A stretch of 64,000 bases of DNA from Dermabacter vaginalis (GTDB taxonomy: Bacteria > Actinomycetota > Actinomycetes > Actinomycetales > Dermabacteraceae). The stretch lies in assembly GCF_001678905.1 (NCBI RefSeq), contig NZ_CP012117.1:2294001-2358000 (forward strand). The letters are read 5' to 3'. The number at the start of each line of letters is the position of its first letter. The first letter of the stretch is position 1. The translations under genes and the position numbers were made by a program. The notes beneath the pieces are model-generated. The model saw only the letters and a list, made by a program, of their open reading frames with translations. It did no database searches and was not told the DNA's origin. Shown one piece after another: positions 63,753 to 64,000 of this stretch.

Positions 63753-64000
63753 ATGACGCTTCCTTCCCAACCGTTTCAGGTCAATCTTCACGCGGTCGTT
63801 GAGCTTCTGAGTACGCATATTTACTCGCGCCCGAGTGTGTTTCTTCGCGAGCTGATTCAGAACGCGCGCGATGCGATCATGACCAGCATCGAGCAGGGCA
63901 CGCTCGCGCCCGACGATGCCCTCATCCGCATCACGCCCGTCGGCCCGGAATCGAGCGAGCTCGTCGTCACCGATAACGGCGCGGGAATGTACCGCGAGGA
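63753..64000 (+). CDS. htpG: HSP90-family chaperone HtpG, N-terminal part
   Basis: Starts at ATG 63753 and leaves the window after 82 codons. The Bergerat ATP-binding signature is clear: ELIQNARDA (E33, N37) and TDNGAGM, with the start PFQVNLHAVVELLSTHIYSRPSVFLR typical of HtpG. An ATP-dependent chaperone for stress conditions. The variant PSVFLRE matches actinobacterial HtpG-like proteins. Confidence 0.92.
   Translation, partial: MTLPSQPFQVNLHAVVELLSTHIYSRPSVFLRELIQNARDAIMTSIEQGTLAPDDALIRITPVGPESSELVVTDNGAGMYRE

Overview
The window comes from a high-GC Gram-positive bacterium. Base composition, sortase motifs (LPRTG) on three proteins, an IdeR/DtxR-type iron box, the actinobacterial anchored-repeat ABC transporter and PhoX/YhgE-type proteins all point to Actinomycetota. 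A Dermabacter/Brachybacterium-like member of Micrococcales is my best guess, but it rests on general resemblance only. I see no rRNA, tRNA, CRISPR array or replication origin.

Layout. 1-1.4 kb: end of a nonulosonic (pseudaminic) acid pathway, pseB-pseC. 1.4-6.2 kb: a large DUF6541-type membrane protein and a wall-anchored PhoX phosphatase. 6.4-9.4 kb: iron uptake operon feoA-feoB plus a CxxC NifU-type protein, behind an iron box. 9.6-14.2 kb: two sugar-binding lipoproteins around one pair of sugar permeases, without an ATPase. 14.4-18.5 kb: an MBL-fold hydrolase, a 620-bp gap with a minus-strand terminator, pyruvate oxidase and an IclR regulator. 18.5-21.7 kb: a hutG-like ureohydrolase, an NCS1 permease and an isochorismatase-fold hydrolase.

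21.7-28.3 kb is the most distinctive native locus: a tightly overlapping five-gene anchored-repeat ABC operon (LPRTG surface protein, TroA/ZnuA-like binding protein carrying the same surface repeat inside it, a second repeat protein, ATPase, permease) behind a perfect 11-bp inverted repeat resembling a Fur-family (Zur) operator. An esterase, an ABC exporter and a 1281-residue LPRTG phosphodiester glycosidase/metallophosphatase follow.

35.5-44.7 kb is a foreign-looking island. It is bounded by two 172-bp direct repeats (86% identical, no gaps) that duplicate the end of nhaC and the start region of the surface phosphatase gene. It holds decayed ISL3, IS481 and IS3 pieces and a complete ribose-type cassette: orphan 450-aa protein, permease, ATPase, binding protein, LacI regulator, with a LacI operator and a near-copy inside the binding-protein gene.

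44.7-64 kb: NhaC antiporter, TSUP exporter, glutamate dehydrogenase, a DUF302-GDPD fusion, a phospholipase-D-type enzyme, an ornithine cyclodeaminase homologue, an FMN reductase, a GNAT acetyltransferase, a phnDCE transporter whose phnE carries two frameshifts, a FUSC protein, the mntP/DtxR-family pair, two TetR regulators with clear dyads, a YhgE/Pip protein and the start of htpG. Recurring themes are metal homeostasis (feo, anchored-repeat ABC, mntP/mntR) and phosphorus scavenging (PhoX, surface phosphoesterase, GDPD, PhnDCE).
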